Below are positions 1 through 5,559 of a stretch of DNA of 7,217 bases, piece after piece. Below the pieces are notes generated by a model. It was not told the origin of the DNA. It saw nothing but the letters and a program-made list of their open reading frames with translations, and did no database searches. Numbering within the stretch: the first letter of the stretch is position 1; every line of letters starts with the position of its first letter. Source of the stretch: Caldimonas sp. (lineage in GTDB: Bacteria; Pseudomonadota; Gammaproteobacteria; Burkholderiales; Burkholderiaceae_C). The translations under genes were made by a program, and so were the position numbers. Where the stretch lies: the NCBI GenBank assembly GCA_030150305.1, contig JASLGD010000638.1, positions 1 to 7,217 on the forward strand. The letters run 5' to 3'.

Positions 1-417
1 GGCGACGACGTCGGCGTCGCCGACATCGCGCGCTGGGCTCAAGCGCGCTGGGCTGCGGCGCCCGACGCGCCGGTGCTCGTCTACAGCACGGCGGCGCCGA
101 GCGACGTCGCGCTCGCGCATCGGCGCGGCGGCGCGCACGACGTCGGCGCGCGCCTCGAATCGCTCCTCGCCGCCGTCGCGGTGGCGCTCGTCGAGCGCGG
201 CGCGCGCCGGCTCGTTGTCGCCGGCGGCGAGACGTCGGGAGCGTGCGTGCAGGCGCTCGGCGTCGCGACGTTGCGGATCGGCGCCCAGATCGATCCCGGC
301 GTGCCGTGGTGCCACGCGACGCCGCCCTCCGCGCCCGAAGGGCTGCTGCTCGCGCTCAAGTCGGGCAACTTCGGCGCGGTCGACTTCTTCACCCGCGCGT
401 TCGCGAAGGCGCCCTGA
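1..417 (+). CDS. otnK: OtnK-type four-carbon acid sugar kinase (DUF1537), C-terminal part; 5' end outside the window
   Basis: The reading frame is open from base 1 and gives 138 residues up to TGA at 415-417, about the last third of a family that is usually near 420 aa. The visible part is the C-terminal nucleotide-binding domain: it contains VVAGGETSGA (about 230 nt from the window start), then LRIGAQIDPGVPW and a closing LALKSGNFG, the typical glycine-rich signatures of DUF1537 kinases. Known members phosphorylate 3-oxo-tetronate at the 4-OH with ATP in the cytoplasm, in threonate/erythronate breakdown. The next gene begins 1 nt after the stop and encodes an OtnC homologue, followed by an OtnI homologue, which is the expected operon company. 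The ATG/GTG at 73 is internal, not the start. The substrate is inferred from family and context; a kinase for another sugar acid is possible. Confidence 0.88.
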   Translation, partial: GDDVGVADIARWAQARWAAAPDAPVLVYSTAAPSDVALAHRRGGAHDVGARLESLLAAVAVALVERGARRLVVAGGETSGACVQALGVATLRIGAQIDPGVPWCHATPPSAPEGLLLALKSGNFGAVDFFTRAFAKAP

Positions 418-418
418 C

Positions 419-1081
419 GTGGACGAAGCGCAACTGCGCGAGGAGCTCTGCCGAGTCGGCCGATCGCTCTTTGCGCGCGGCTACGTCCACGGCACGACCG
501 GCAACCTGAGCGCGCGTCTGGCCGACGGCGCCGTCCTCGTCACGGCGACCGACGCGTGCCTCGGCGAGCTGACCGCGTCCTCGCTCGTCAAGGTCGACGC
601 CGGCGGCACTGCACTCGGCGGGCGGCCGAGCAAGACGATCGCGCTGCACCGGCGCATCTATCAGGCCGCGCCGGAAGCGCGCTGCGTCCTCCACACGCAC
701 TCGCGCCACTGCGTCGGCCTCAGCCTCGCGGTGCCCGCCGACGAGGATCGCGACGACCTGGTGCCGCCGATCACGCCGTACTTCGTGATGAAGGTCGGCC
801 ACGTGCCGCTGCTCGCGTACCGGCGGCCGGGCGATGCCGCAGTCGCCGATCGCGTCGCCGAAGCGATCGCCGGCGCCGCGCGCCGCGGCGCGCCGATCCG
901 CGCCGTCATGCTCTCGCGGCTCGGCCCCAACGTCTGGCACGAGACGCCGGCGGCGGCGATGGCGGTGCTCGAGGAGCTCGAGGAGACCGCGCGCCTGTGG
1001 CGCGAAGCGTCGCCGCAGCCCGCGCCGCTCACGGCGGCGCGGATCGACGAGCTGCGCAGCGCGTTCGGCGCTCGCTGGTGA
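419..1081 (+). CDS. otnC: OtnC-like class II aldolase/decarboxylase (3-oxo-tetronate 4-phosphate decarboxylase family) with altered active-site residues
   Basis: 220 aa from GTG at 419, one base after the otnK stop, with a GAAGG ribosome site at 405-409. The frame is open further upstream, but that part lies inside otnK. The family uses Zn2+ to decarboxylate 3-oxo-tetronate 4-phosphate to dihydroxyacetone phosphate. Visible signatures: TGNLS (res. 27-31), CLGEL (47-51), PSK (70-72), the zinc-site HTHS with H92 and H94, VPLLAYRRPGD (129-139) and the C-terminal EELEETARL helix (185-193). Two expected residues are absent. The Glu that normally follows PSK is T73, and the His of the usual NHGP motif is L168 (SRLGP, res. 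166-170). The alignment around both is ungapped, so no frameshift explains it. Fold and family are clear. Activity is not: this may be a distinct subfamily with another ligand (H174 lies nearby) or a changed reaction. Confidence 0.85.
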   Translation: MDEAQLREELCRVGRSLFARGYVHGTTGNLSARLADGAVLVTATDACLGELTASSLVKVDAGGTALGGRPSKTIALHRRIYQAAPEARCVLHTHSRHCVGLSLAVPADEDRDDLVPPITPYFVMKVGHVPLLAYRRPGDAAVADRVAEAIAGAARRGAPIRAVMLSRLGPNVWHETPAAAMAVLEELEETARLWREASPQPAPLTAARIDELRSAFGARW

Positions 1082-1090
1082 CCGCACACG

Positions 1091-1096
1091 AGGAGG
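1091..1096 (+). promoter_or_regulatory. Strong Shine-Dalgarno site of the isomerase gene
   Basis: AGGAGG lies 4 nt before the ATG at 1101 and fixes that start. Upstream in-frame codons belong to the otnC region. It is the best ribosome site in the window. Confidence 0.8.
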
Positions 1097-1100
1097 AGCG

Positions 1101-1904
1101 ATGCCGCGCTTTGCCGCCAACCTGACGATGATGTATGCGGAGCACCCGTTCCTCGACCGCTTCGCCGCTGCCGCGCTCGACGGCTTCAGCGCGGTCGAGT
1201 ACCTGTTCCCGTACGAGTGGCCCGCCGAGCGGCTCGCCGCCGCGCTTGCTCACAACGGCCTGCAGCAGGTGCTCTTCAACGCGGCGCAGGGCGACTTCGC
1301 CGGCGGCGAGCGCGGCATCGCCGCGATCCCTGGCCGCGACAGCGAGTTCCGCAGCGCGATCGAGCGCGGGCTCGAATACGCGGCCGCGCTCGACTGCCCG
1401 CGCCTGCACGTCATGGCCGGACTCGCACCGAACGACGCGAGCCGCTCAGCGATGCGCACGACGTATCTCGCGAATCTCGGGTGGGCGGCGAAACGCGCCG
1501 CCGCGGATGGTGTCGACATCCTGATCGAGCCGATCAACACCCGCGACATCCCGGGCTACTTTCTCAGCCGCCAGGACGACGCGCACGCGATCGTCGCCGA
1601 GGTCGGCGCGCCGAACCTCAAGGTGCAGATGGACCTGTACCACTGCCAGATCGTCGAGGGCGACGTCGCGACGAAGCTGCGCGCGTACCTGCCGACCGGT
1701 CGCGTCGGCCACCTGCAGATCGCCGGCGTTCCCGAGCGCCACGAGCCCGACGTCGGCGAGGTCAACTACCCGTACCTGTTCGACGTCGTCGACGCGCTCG
1801 GATTCGACGGCTGGATCGGCTGCGAGTACCGGCCGAAGGCAGCGACGTCGGCCGGGCTCGGCTGGCTTCGCAAGGCGCGGGCGAGCTCGCTCAGTCGGCC
1901 TTGA
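1101..1904 (+). CDS. otnI: 2-oxo-tetronate isomerase / hydroxypyruvate isomerase family protein (OtnI/Hyi)
   Basis: 267 aa TIM-barrel sugar isomerase of the Hyi family. Full length (family about 260 aa) and with all expected metal and active-site residues: E143 in LIEPIN, D178 in QMDLYH, H204/Q206 in GHLQIAGVP, E242 in IGCEYRP, plus family signatures FNAAQGD (59-65), AIPGRDSEFR (75-84) and ERHEPDVGEVNY (212-223). Hyi interconverts hydroxypyruvate and tartronate semialdehyde. OtnI members interconvert 2-oxo- and 3-oxo-tetronate so that erythronate can enter the OtnK/OtnC route. Placement directly after otnK and otnC, 19 nt downstream, favours the OtnI role. The final 14 bp overlap the 3' end of the convergent AAA+ gene. 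The exact substrate cannot be told from sequence alone. Confidence 0.9.
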   Translation: MPRFAANLTMMYAEHPFLDRFAAAALDGFSAVEYLFPYEWPAERLAAALAHNGLQQVLFNAAQGDFAGGERGIAAIPGRDSEFRSAIERGLEYAAALDCPRLHVMAGLAPNDASRSAMRTTYLANLGWAAKRAAADGVDILIEPINTRDIPGYFLSRQDDAHAIVAEVGAPNLKVQMDLYHCQIVEGDVATKLRAYLPTGRVGHLQIAGVPERHEPDVGEVNYPYLFDVVDALGFDGWIGCEYRPKAATSAGLGWLRKARASSLSRP

Positions 1905-3387
1905 CGGTCCGCTGCGCCGCCCATGCGCGCAGCGAGGCGACGCGCTCGGCCATGACGACCGATAGCGGGCGTGTCCGCGCGATCTCGGCGGCGATGTCGT
2001 CCGTCGTCAGCGGTCGCTTGGCGGCGTGCGCTTCGTAGAGCGCGCAGATGACCGCCTGTTCGATCTCGGCTCCGGAATAGCCTTCGCTCAGCGCCGTCAG
2101 ACGCGCGAGATCGATGTGCGCGAGATCCTGGCCGCGTCGCCGCAGATGGACGCGCAGGACGTCCTCGCGCACGGCGGCTTCGGGCAGATCGACGAAGAAG
2201 ATCTCGTCGAACCGGCCCTTGCGCACGAGCTCGGCGGGAAGCTCCTCGATGTCGTTCGATGTCGCGACGATGAAGACGCGGCTGTTGCGCTCGGACATCC
2301 ACGTCAGCAATGCACCGAGCAGCCGGCGCGACTCGCCGTTGTCGGCGCCGCTCGTCGCGAGCGCCTTCTCGATCTCGTCGAGCCAGAGCACGCACGGCGC
2401 CATCGAGTCGGCCGCCTTCAGCGCCTCGCGCAGGTTGCGCTCGGTCTCGCCGAGGAACTTGTTGAACAGGCTGGCGAAGTCGAGCCGCAGCAGCGGCACG
2501 CCCCAGGCGCCGGCGACCGCCTTCGCGGCGACGCTCTTGCCGCAGCCCTGCACGCCGAGCAGCATGATCCCCTTGGGAACATCGAGCGATTGCGCCCCGG
2601 TCTCGTCGAGGAACGGCGCACGGCGGCGTTCGAGCCAGTGCTTGAGCGAGTTCAGGCCGGCGACGTTGGCGAAGGTGCCGGTGTCGAGCTCGAACGAGAG
2701 CGTGCCGTCGTGGCTGAGGATCTGGTACTTGTGCGCGATCAGCCGCGGCAGGTCGGCGAAGTCGACGCTGCCGCCGTCCTCGATCGCCTCGCGGATCAGG
2801 CGGCGCACGTCGGGCTCGGTCAGCCCGCGCAGGTGGCGAAGGATCGCCGCGTACGCCTCTGCGTCGGTCGTCACCCGGCGCGGCTGGTTGCGCGTCTCCC
2901 AGGCGCGAACTTCCTCGTTGAAGATCTCGCGGATGCCGGCCGGATCGGGCAGCGAGAGCGCGAAGCGGACCGCGAGCTTGTCGAGCTCGGGCGGGATGTC
3001 GGTGTGGTAGCCCATCAGGACGATCGTTCGCGCCGTCCGGTCGTAGTCGACGGCGATCTCCTTCAGCAGTCGGACGTTGAGCGGGTCGCCGAGGAACGGA
3101 TGAAAGTCGAGCAGCGCATACACGCCGGGCTGTCGCACCTGGCTGACGTGGCGCAGCGCCGCCGCCGGGTCGAGCGGGCCGGTCAGCGCGACCTGCAGGT
3201 TGGTGGGCTTCCAGCCGCTCGTCAGCGACCACGTGAGCACCTGCAGCCCCAGGCGCGATCCGCAACGCTTGAGCAGCTCGATCGCGCGCTGCTCCTCCTG
3301 CGTCTCGATGACGATGATCGGGAACCGCGAGGCGATTAACAGCTCGAGTTCGTGCTCGTCCTTGAGCGGGTCGCTGACAGGCGGCAT
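1891..3387 (-). CDS. Ycf46-family AAA+ ATPase
   Basis: 498 aa. The C-terminal half is a complete AAA+ module: Walker A GVQGCGKS (278-285), Walker B VLWLDEIE (333-340), sensor 1 in ATSND (N378), arginine-finger region LVRKGRFDE (388-394) and sensor 2-type GYSGAEI (436-442). The N-terminal ~235 residues, opening with ELELLIASRFPIIVIETQEE (13-32), match the leader domain of Ycf46 proteins of cyanobacteria, plastids and many bacteria. In cyanobacteria Ycf46 is reported to affect inorganic carbon use, but its general function is unknown. The ATG at 3387 overlaps the response-regulator stop by 1 nt (TGATG) and has no Shine-Dalgarno sequence, so translation probably depends on coupling. Soluble: no signal peptide or membrane segment. 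A longer in-frame extension upstream of this ATG is antisense or out-of-frame to real genes and was not used. Confidence 0.9.
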   Translation of the reverse strand: MPPVSDPLKDEHELELLIASRFPIIVIETQEEQRAIELLKRCGSRLGLQVLTWSLTSGWKPTNLQVALTGPLDPAAALRHVSQVRQPGVYALLDFHPFLGDPLNVRLLKEIAVDYDRTARTIVLMGYHTDIPPELDKLAVRFALSLPDPAGIREIFNEEVRAWETRNQPRRVTTDAEAYAAILRHLRGLTEPDVRRLIREAIEDGGSVDFADLPRLIAHKYQILSHDGTLSFELDTGTFANVAGLNSLKHWLERRRAPFLDETGAQSLDVPKGIMLLGVQGCGKSVAAKAVAGAWGVPLLRLDFASLFNKFLGETERNLREALKAADSMAPCVLWLDEIEKALATSGADNGESRRLLGALLTWMSERNSRVFIVATSNDIEELPAELVRKGRFDEIFFVDLPEAAVREDVLRVHLRRRGQDLAHIDLARLTALSEGYSGAEIEQAVICALYEAHAAKRPLTTDDIAAEIARTRPLSVVMAERVASLRAWAAQRTVKAD

Positions 3388-4130
3388 CAGGGCGTCGGCA
3401 CGTACATGTAGCCGGCGTTGCGCACCGTGCGGATGCAGCGCGGCTCGCCGCTCGGGTCGGGCTCGATCTTCTTGCGCAGCCTGCCGATGCGGATGTCGAT
3501 CGAGCGGTCGAACGGCTCCCACTCGCGGTTGCGCGTCTGCATCAGCAGCTGGTCGCGCGAGAGCACCCGGTTCGGGCTGGCGAGGAAGGCGCGCAGCAGC
3601 TCGTATTCCATCGCCGTGATCGCGACCTCGTCGCCGTTCGCCTCGAACAGCCGCCGCGCGTCGACGTCGAGCAGGCAGCGGCCGCAGCGCACGCGCGCGT
3701 TGCTCGCCGACGCCGGTGCGTCGGCGGCTGCGTCGGCCGAGGCGGCGATCGCGTCGCGCGCCTGGATCCGCCGCAGCACGCTCTTGATGCGCGCGAGCAG
3801 CTCGCGCGGATCGAACGGCTTGGCGACGTAGTCGTCGGCGCCGATCTCGAGCCCGACGACGCGGTCGACGACGTCGCTCGACGCCGTCACCATGATGATG
3901 CCGACGTCGTAGCGCTCGCGCAGGAAGCGAGCGAGCGTGAGGCCGTCCTCGCCCGGCATGCGGATGTCGAGCAGGATGAGGTCGGGCAGGTCGCGCTCGA
4001 TCTCGGCGCGCATCGCCGCGCCGCCGTCGACGGCGCGGACCTCGTAGCGGTGGCCGCCGAGGTACTCGACGAGCATCGCGCGAACCGCGGGATCGTCGTC
4101 GACGACGAGAAGCCTCCCGCTGCTGTCCAT
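3387..4130 (-). CDS. OmpR/PhoB-family response regulator
   Basis: 247 aa, cytoplasmic DNA-binding regulator. The receiver domain (about 6-123) has the acidic cluster D11-D13, phospho-acceptor D55 in LLDIRMPG, T82 in MVTAS and K104 in VAKPF. An Ala-rich linker (about 128-145) follows. The winged-helix domain (about 146-247) has the recognition-helix signature DRSIDIRIGRLRKKIEPD (208-225) and the wing ending TVRNAGYMYVP (235-245). The ATG at 4128-4130 was chosen because the receiver begins right after it; the 54 in-frame residues further upstream are low-complexity and would fill the divergent promoter region. The ribosome site is weak (GGGA at 4137-4140). No sensor kinase gene is adjacent. The gene is translationally coupled to the Ycf46-type ATPase downstream. 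The winged domain carries an unusual CGRC (149-152). Confidence 0.92.
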   Translation of the reverse strand: MDSSGRLLVVDDDPAVRAMLVEYLGGHRYEVRAVDGGAAMRAEIERDLPDLILLDIRMPGEDGLTLARFLRERYDVGIIMVTASSDVVDRVVGLEIGADDYVAKPFDPRELLARIKSVLRRIQARDAIAASADAAADAPASASNARVRCGRCLLDVDARRLFEANGDEVAITAMEYELLRAFLASPNRVLSRDQLLMQTRNREWEPFDRSIDIRIGRLRKKIEPDPSGEPRCIRTVRNAGYMYVPTP

Positions 4131-4153
4131 CGTCTGGTCCCGCGTATCCCGAT

Positions 4154-4168
4154 CGATACAAAACGATA
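4154..4168 (+). promoter_or_regulatory. Direct repeat CGATA-N5-CGATA, candidate response-regulator binding site
   Basis: CGATA occurs at 4154-4158 and 4164-4168, start to start 10 bp, one helical turn. OmpR-family dimers bind tandem direct repeats with 10-11 bp periodicity, and the regulator gene starts 24 bp away. Binding by this regulator is inferred from spacing and position only; two 5-mers could match by chance. Confidence 0.3.
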
Positions 4169-4226
4169 ACACGCGATGCGCGCGTCGCCGCACGCGCGAT
4201 ACCGCCGGTTTCGACACTGCCTGCAC

Positions 4227-4249
4227 TCGCCGGGCGCGGTGTCCGGCGA
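4227..4249 (+). repeat. Hairpin in the 5' leader of the diiron-protein gene
   Basis: TCGCCGG at 4227-4233 pairs perfectly with CCGGCGA at 4243-4249; a G-U and a C-G pair can extend the stem to 9 bp with a 5-nt loop. It ends 8 nt before the GAGGA ribosome site at 4258. It has no U tract, so it is not a terminator. It may stabilise the mRNA or tune access to the ribosome site, or be chance in GC-rich DNA. Confidence 0.35.
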
Positions 4250-4269
4250 CGGCAACCGAGGACACCACC

Positions 4270-5244
4270 ATGGAAGACGCATTCCGCACCACGACGAGCC
4301 GCTACGCCAAGGTCATCGAAGTCTCCAAGCGCGTGCGCTGGGAGATCGAGCGCGACGTGATCCGCGGCCGCACCTTCGACCTCGCCTTCGACTTTCTGCC
4401 GGCGGGGCTCTCGCTCGTCGACGAGCTCGAGTTCCTCACGCCCGAGCAGAAGAGGGCGCTCAGCCACGTGCAGGGCCGCACGTACGCGAACCTCTTCGCG
4501 CTCGTCGAGCGCTTCATCGGCGCCAAGATGGCCGATCTCGGCCGCACGCATGCGCTCGGCGACCAGAACGCCTTCGAGGCGCTCGTGCGCTTCACCGACG
4601 AGGAGCTCAAGCACCAGGCGCTGTTCCGCAGGATCGAGGAGATGCTCGCGGCGACGATGCCGGCCGGCTACGCGCTCGCCGCCGAGCCGAACGCGGTCGC
4701 TGCCGCCGTGCTGTCGAAGTCGACCTGGTCGGTGCTGGCGCTGACGTGCCACATCGAGCTCTTCGTGCAGGCGCATTACCGCGCGAGCATCGGCCCCGCA
4801 GAGACGCTGTCGCCGCTGTGGAAGGACGTGTTCCTGTTCCACTGGCGCGAGGAGTCGCAGCACGCGATCCTCGACGAGCTCGAGTGGCAGCGCGAGGACG
4901 CGCTGCTCGCGGCCGGCGACCGCGACGCCGCGGTCGACGACCTGATCGCGCTCGTCGGCGCGGTCGACGGCATCCTGCAGGCGCAGGCGAACGCCGACGC
5001 CGGCTACTTCGTCGCGCACTGGGGCGGCTCGCTCAGCGCGGCGCGCATCCAGCAGGTCCGCGACGCCTTCCTGAAGGCGTACCGCTGGCAGTACATCGTC
5101 TCCGGCGTCTCCGAGCCGCGCTTCCAGGCGCTGCTCTCCGCGCTCGTGACCGCGCCGCAGATGCGCCGCATCCAGAAGGCGCTGCAGCCGCTCGCCTACG
5201 CGATGCCGAAGTCGCCGATGTCGCCGTTGCCGATCGCGGCCTGA
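4270..5244 (+). CDS. Ferritin-like diiron protein with AurF/CmlI-type ligand pattern (candidate N-oxygenase)
   Basis: 324 aa, mostly helical, no signal peptide. Two diiron-type motifs stand out: EELKH (111-115) and HWREESQH (191-198). Together with E80 (in ALVERF) and E163 (in CHIELF) the candidate metal ligands are E80, E112, H115, E163, H191, E195 and H198. That is the set, order and approximate spacing of AurF-type arylamine N-oxygenases, including the extra His three residues before the second-half Glu (H-x3-E-x2-H). AurF and CmlI oxidise aryl amines to nitro compounds in antibiotic synthesis. Overall family assignment is by this pattern, not by recognised full-length similarity, so another ferritin-like oxygenase or oxidase remains possible. 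GAGGA at 4258-4262 supports the ATG at 4270. It is the first gene of a run with a DUF1127 gene (33 nt downstream) and an MFS transporter gene; no biosynthetic genes that would name the substrate are visible. Confidence 0.72.
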   Translation: MEDAFRTTTSRYAKVIEVSKRVRWEIERDVIRGRTFDLAFDFLPAGLSLVDELEFLTPEQKRALSHVQGRTYANLFALVERFIGAKMADLGRTHALGDQNAFEALVRFTDEELKHQALFRRIEEMLAATMPAGYALAAEPNAVAAAVLSKSTWSVLALTCHIELFVQAHYRASIGPAETLSPLWKDVFLFHWREESQHAILDELEWQREDALLAAGDRDAAVDDLIALVGAVDGILQAQANADAGYFVAHWGGSLSAARIQQVRDAFLKAYRWQYIVSGVSEPRFQALLSALVTAPQMRRIQKALQPLAYAMPKSPMSPLPIAA

Positions 5245-5277
5245 GCCGCTCTCGCTCTTGACTCTCGCGAGGACACC

Positions 5278-5559
5278 ATGACCACCACCACGCTTTCTCT
5301 GCCCGCGGCGCGCTCCGCGGGTGTCGCCGGCGCGCTGCAGCGGATCGTCGCCGGCGCGCACTGGCTGAAGATCGCGCTCGCCGAGCGCCGCCGCGCGGCG
5401 CGCGATCGCGACGAGTTCGCGCGCCTCGACGCGCACACGCTGCGCGACCTCGGCATCACGCGCGAGGAGTACCTCTCGTACGCCGCCGAGGCGCGCGGCC
5501 TGGTGCCGCGGACGCGCCAGCGCATCTTCGACGACCGCTGTCGGAGCTCGTCGGCATGA
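5278..5559 (+). CDS. DUF1127 domain small protein
   Basis: 93 aa, basic. The DUF1127 motif lies at about 44-66 (RDEFARLDAHTLRDLGITRE), preceded by an Arg-rich stretch RRRAARDR (37-44). Family members are short proteins; in alphaproteobacteria some bind RNA or influence phosphate and carbon metabolism, and most are uncharacterised. Here the motif is embedded in a longer protein, with about 35 residues before it and 25 after. The start ATG has GAGGA at 5269-5273, only 4 nt away; the nine bases GAGGACACC before this gene are the same as those at 4258-4266 before the diiron gene. The stop overlaps the MFS start by 4 nt (ATGA), so it is co-translated with the transporter. Role in the operon unknown. 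Confidence 0.8.
   Translation: MTTTTLSLPAARSAGVAGALQRIVAGAHWLKIALAERRRAARDRDEFARLDAHTLRDLGITREEYLSYAAEARGLVPRTRQRIFDDRCRSSSA

Larger units (their letters stand above)
4131..4269. promoter_or_regulatory. Divergent intergenic region with candidate promoters and operator
   Basis: 139 bp separate the divergent response-regulator and diiron-protein genes. It holds the only clearly AT-rich patch in the window, about 4155-4170 (GATACAAAACGATAAC), where promoters would be expected. No hexamer pair matches the sigma-70 consensus well on either strand, so I do not assign -35/-10 boxes. The rest is GC-rich, with two inverted repeats (4179-4198 and 4227-4249). Confidence 0.45.

Noticed and set aside
73..417. 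Possible independent small gene starting at the GTG at 73
   Set aside because: The frame is open to the window edge and upstream codons read on smoothly as kinase sequence, so this is an internal codon of the truncated otnK gene.
2026..3339. Plus-strand open frame of 437 codons opposite the AAA+ gene
   Set aside because: It is the antisense shadow of a clearly conserved ATPase; composition is biased and no motif is visible.
4179..4198. 7-bp inverted repeat CGCGCGT/ACGCGCG in the divergent region
   Set aside because: Simple CG alternation, common throughout the window; not distinctive enough to call an operator.
5258..5263. TTGACT resembling a -35 box before the DUF1127 gene
   Set aside because: A -10 box at usual spacing would fall after the ATG, inside the coding sequence, and no suitable AT-rich hexamer is there; the gene is more simply part of the upstream operon.
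5302..5321. Perfect 7-bp inverted repeat with 6-nt loop near the start of the DUF1127 gene
   Set aside because: Composed only of G and C in the stem, inside coding sequence and without a U tract; such repeats are expected by chance at this GC content.
1891..5436. Very long minus-strand open frame (over 1,100 codons)
   Set aside because: Only the part from 3387 down to 1891 encodes a recognisable protein. The rest is out of frame with the response regulator and antisense to the diiron gene, with the Arg/Ala-rich composition typical of GC-rich shadow frames.
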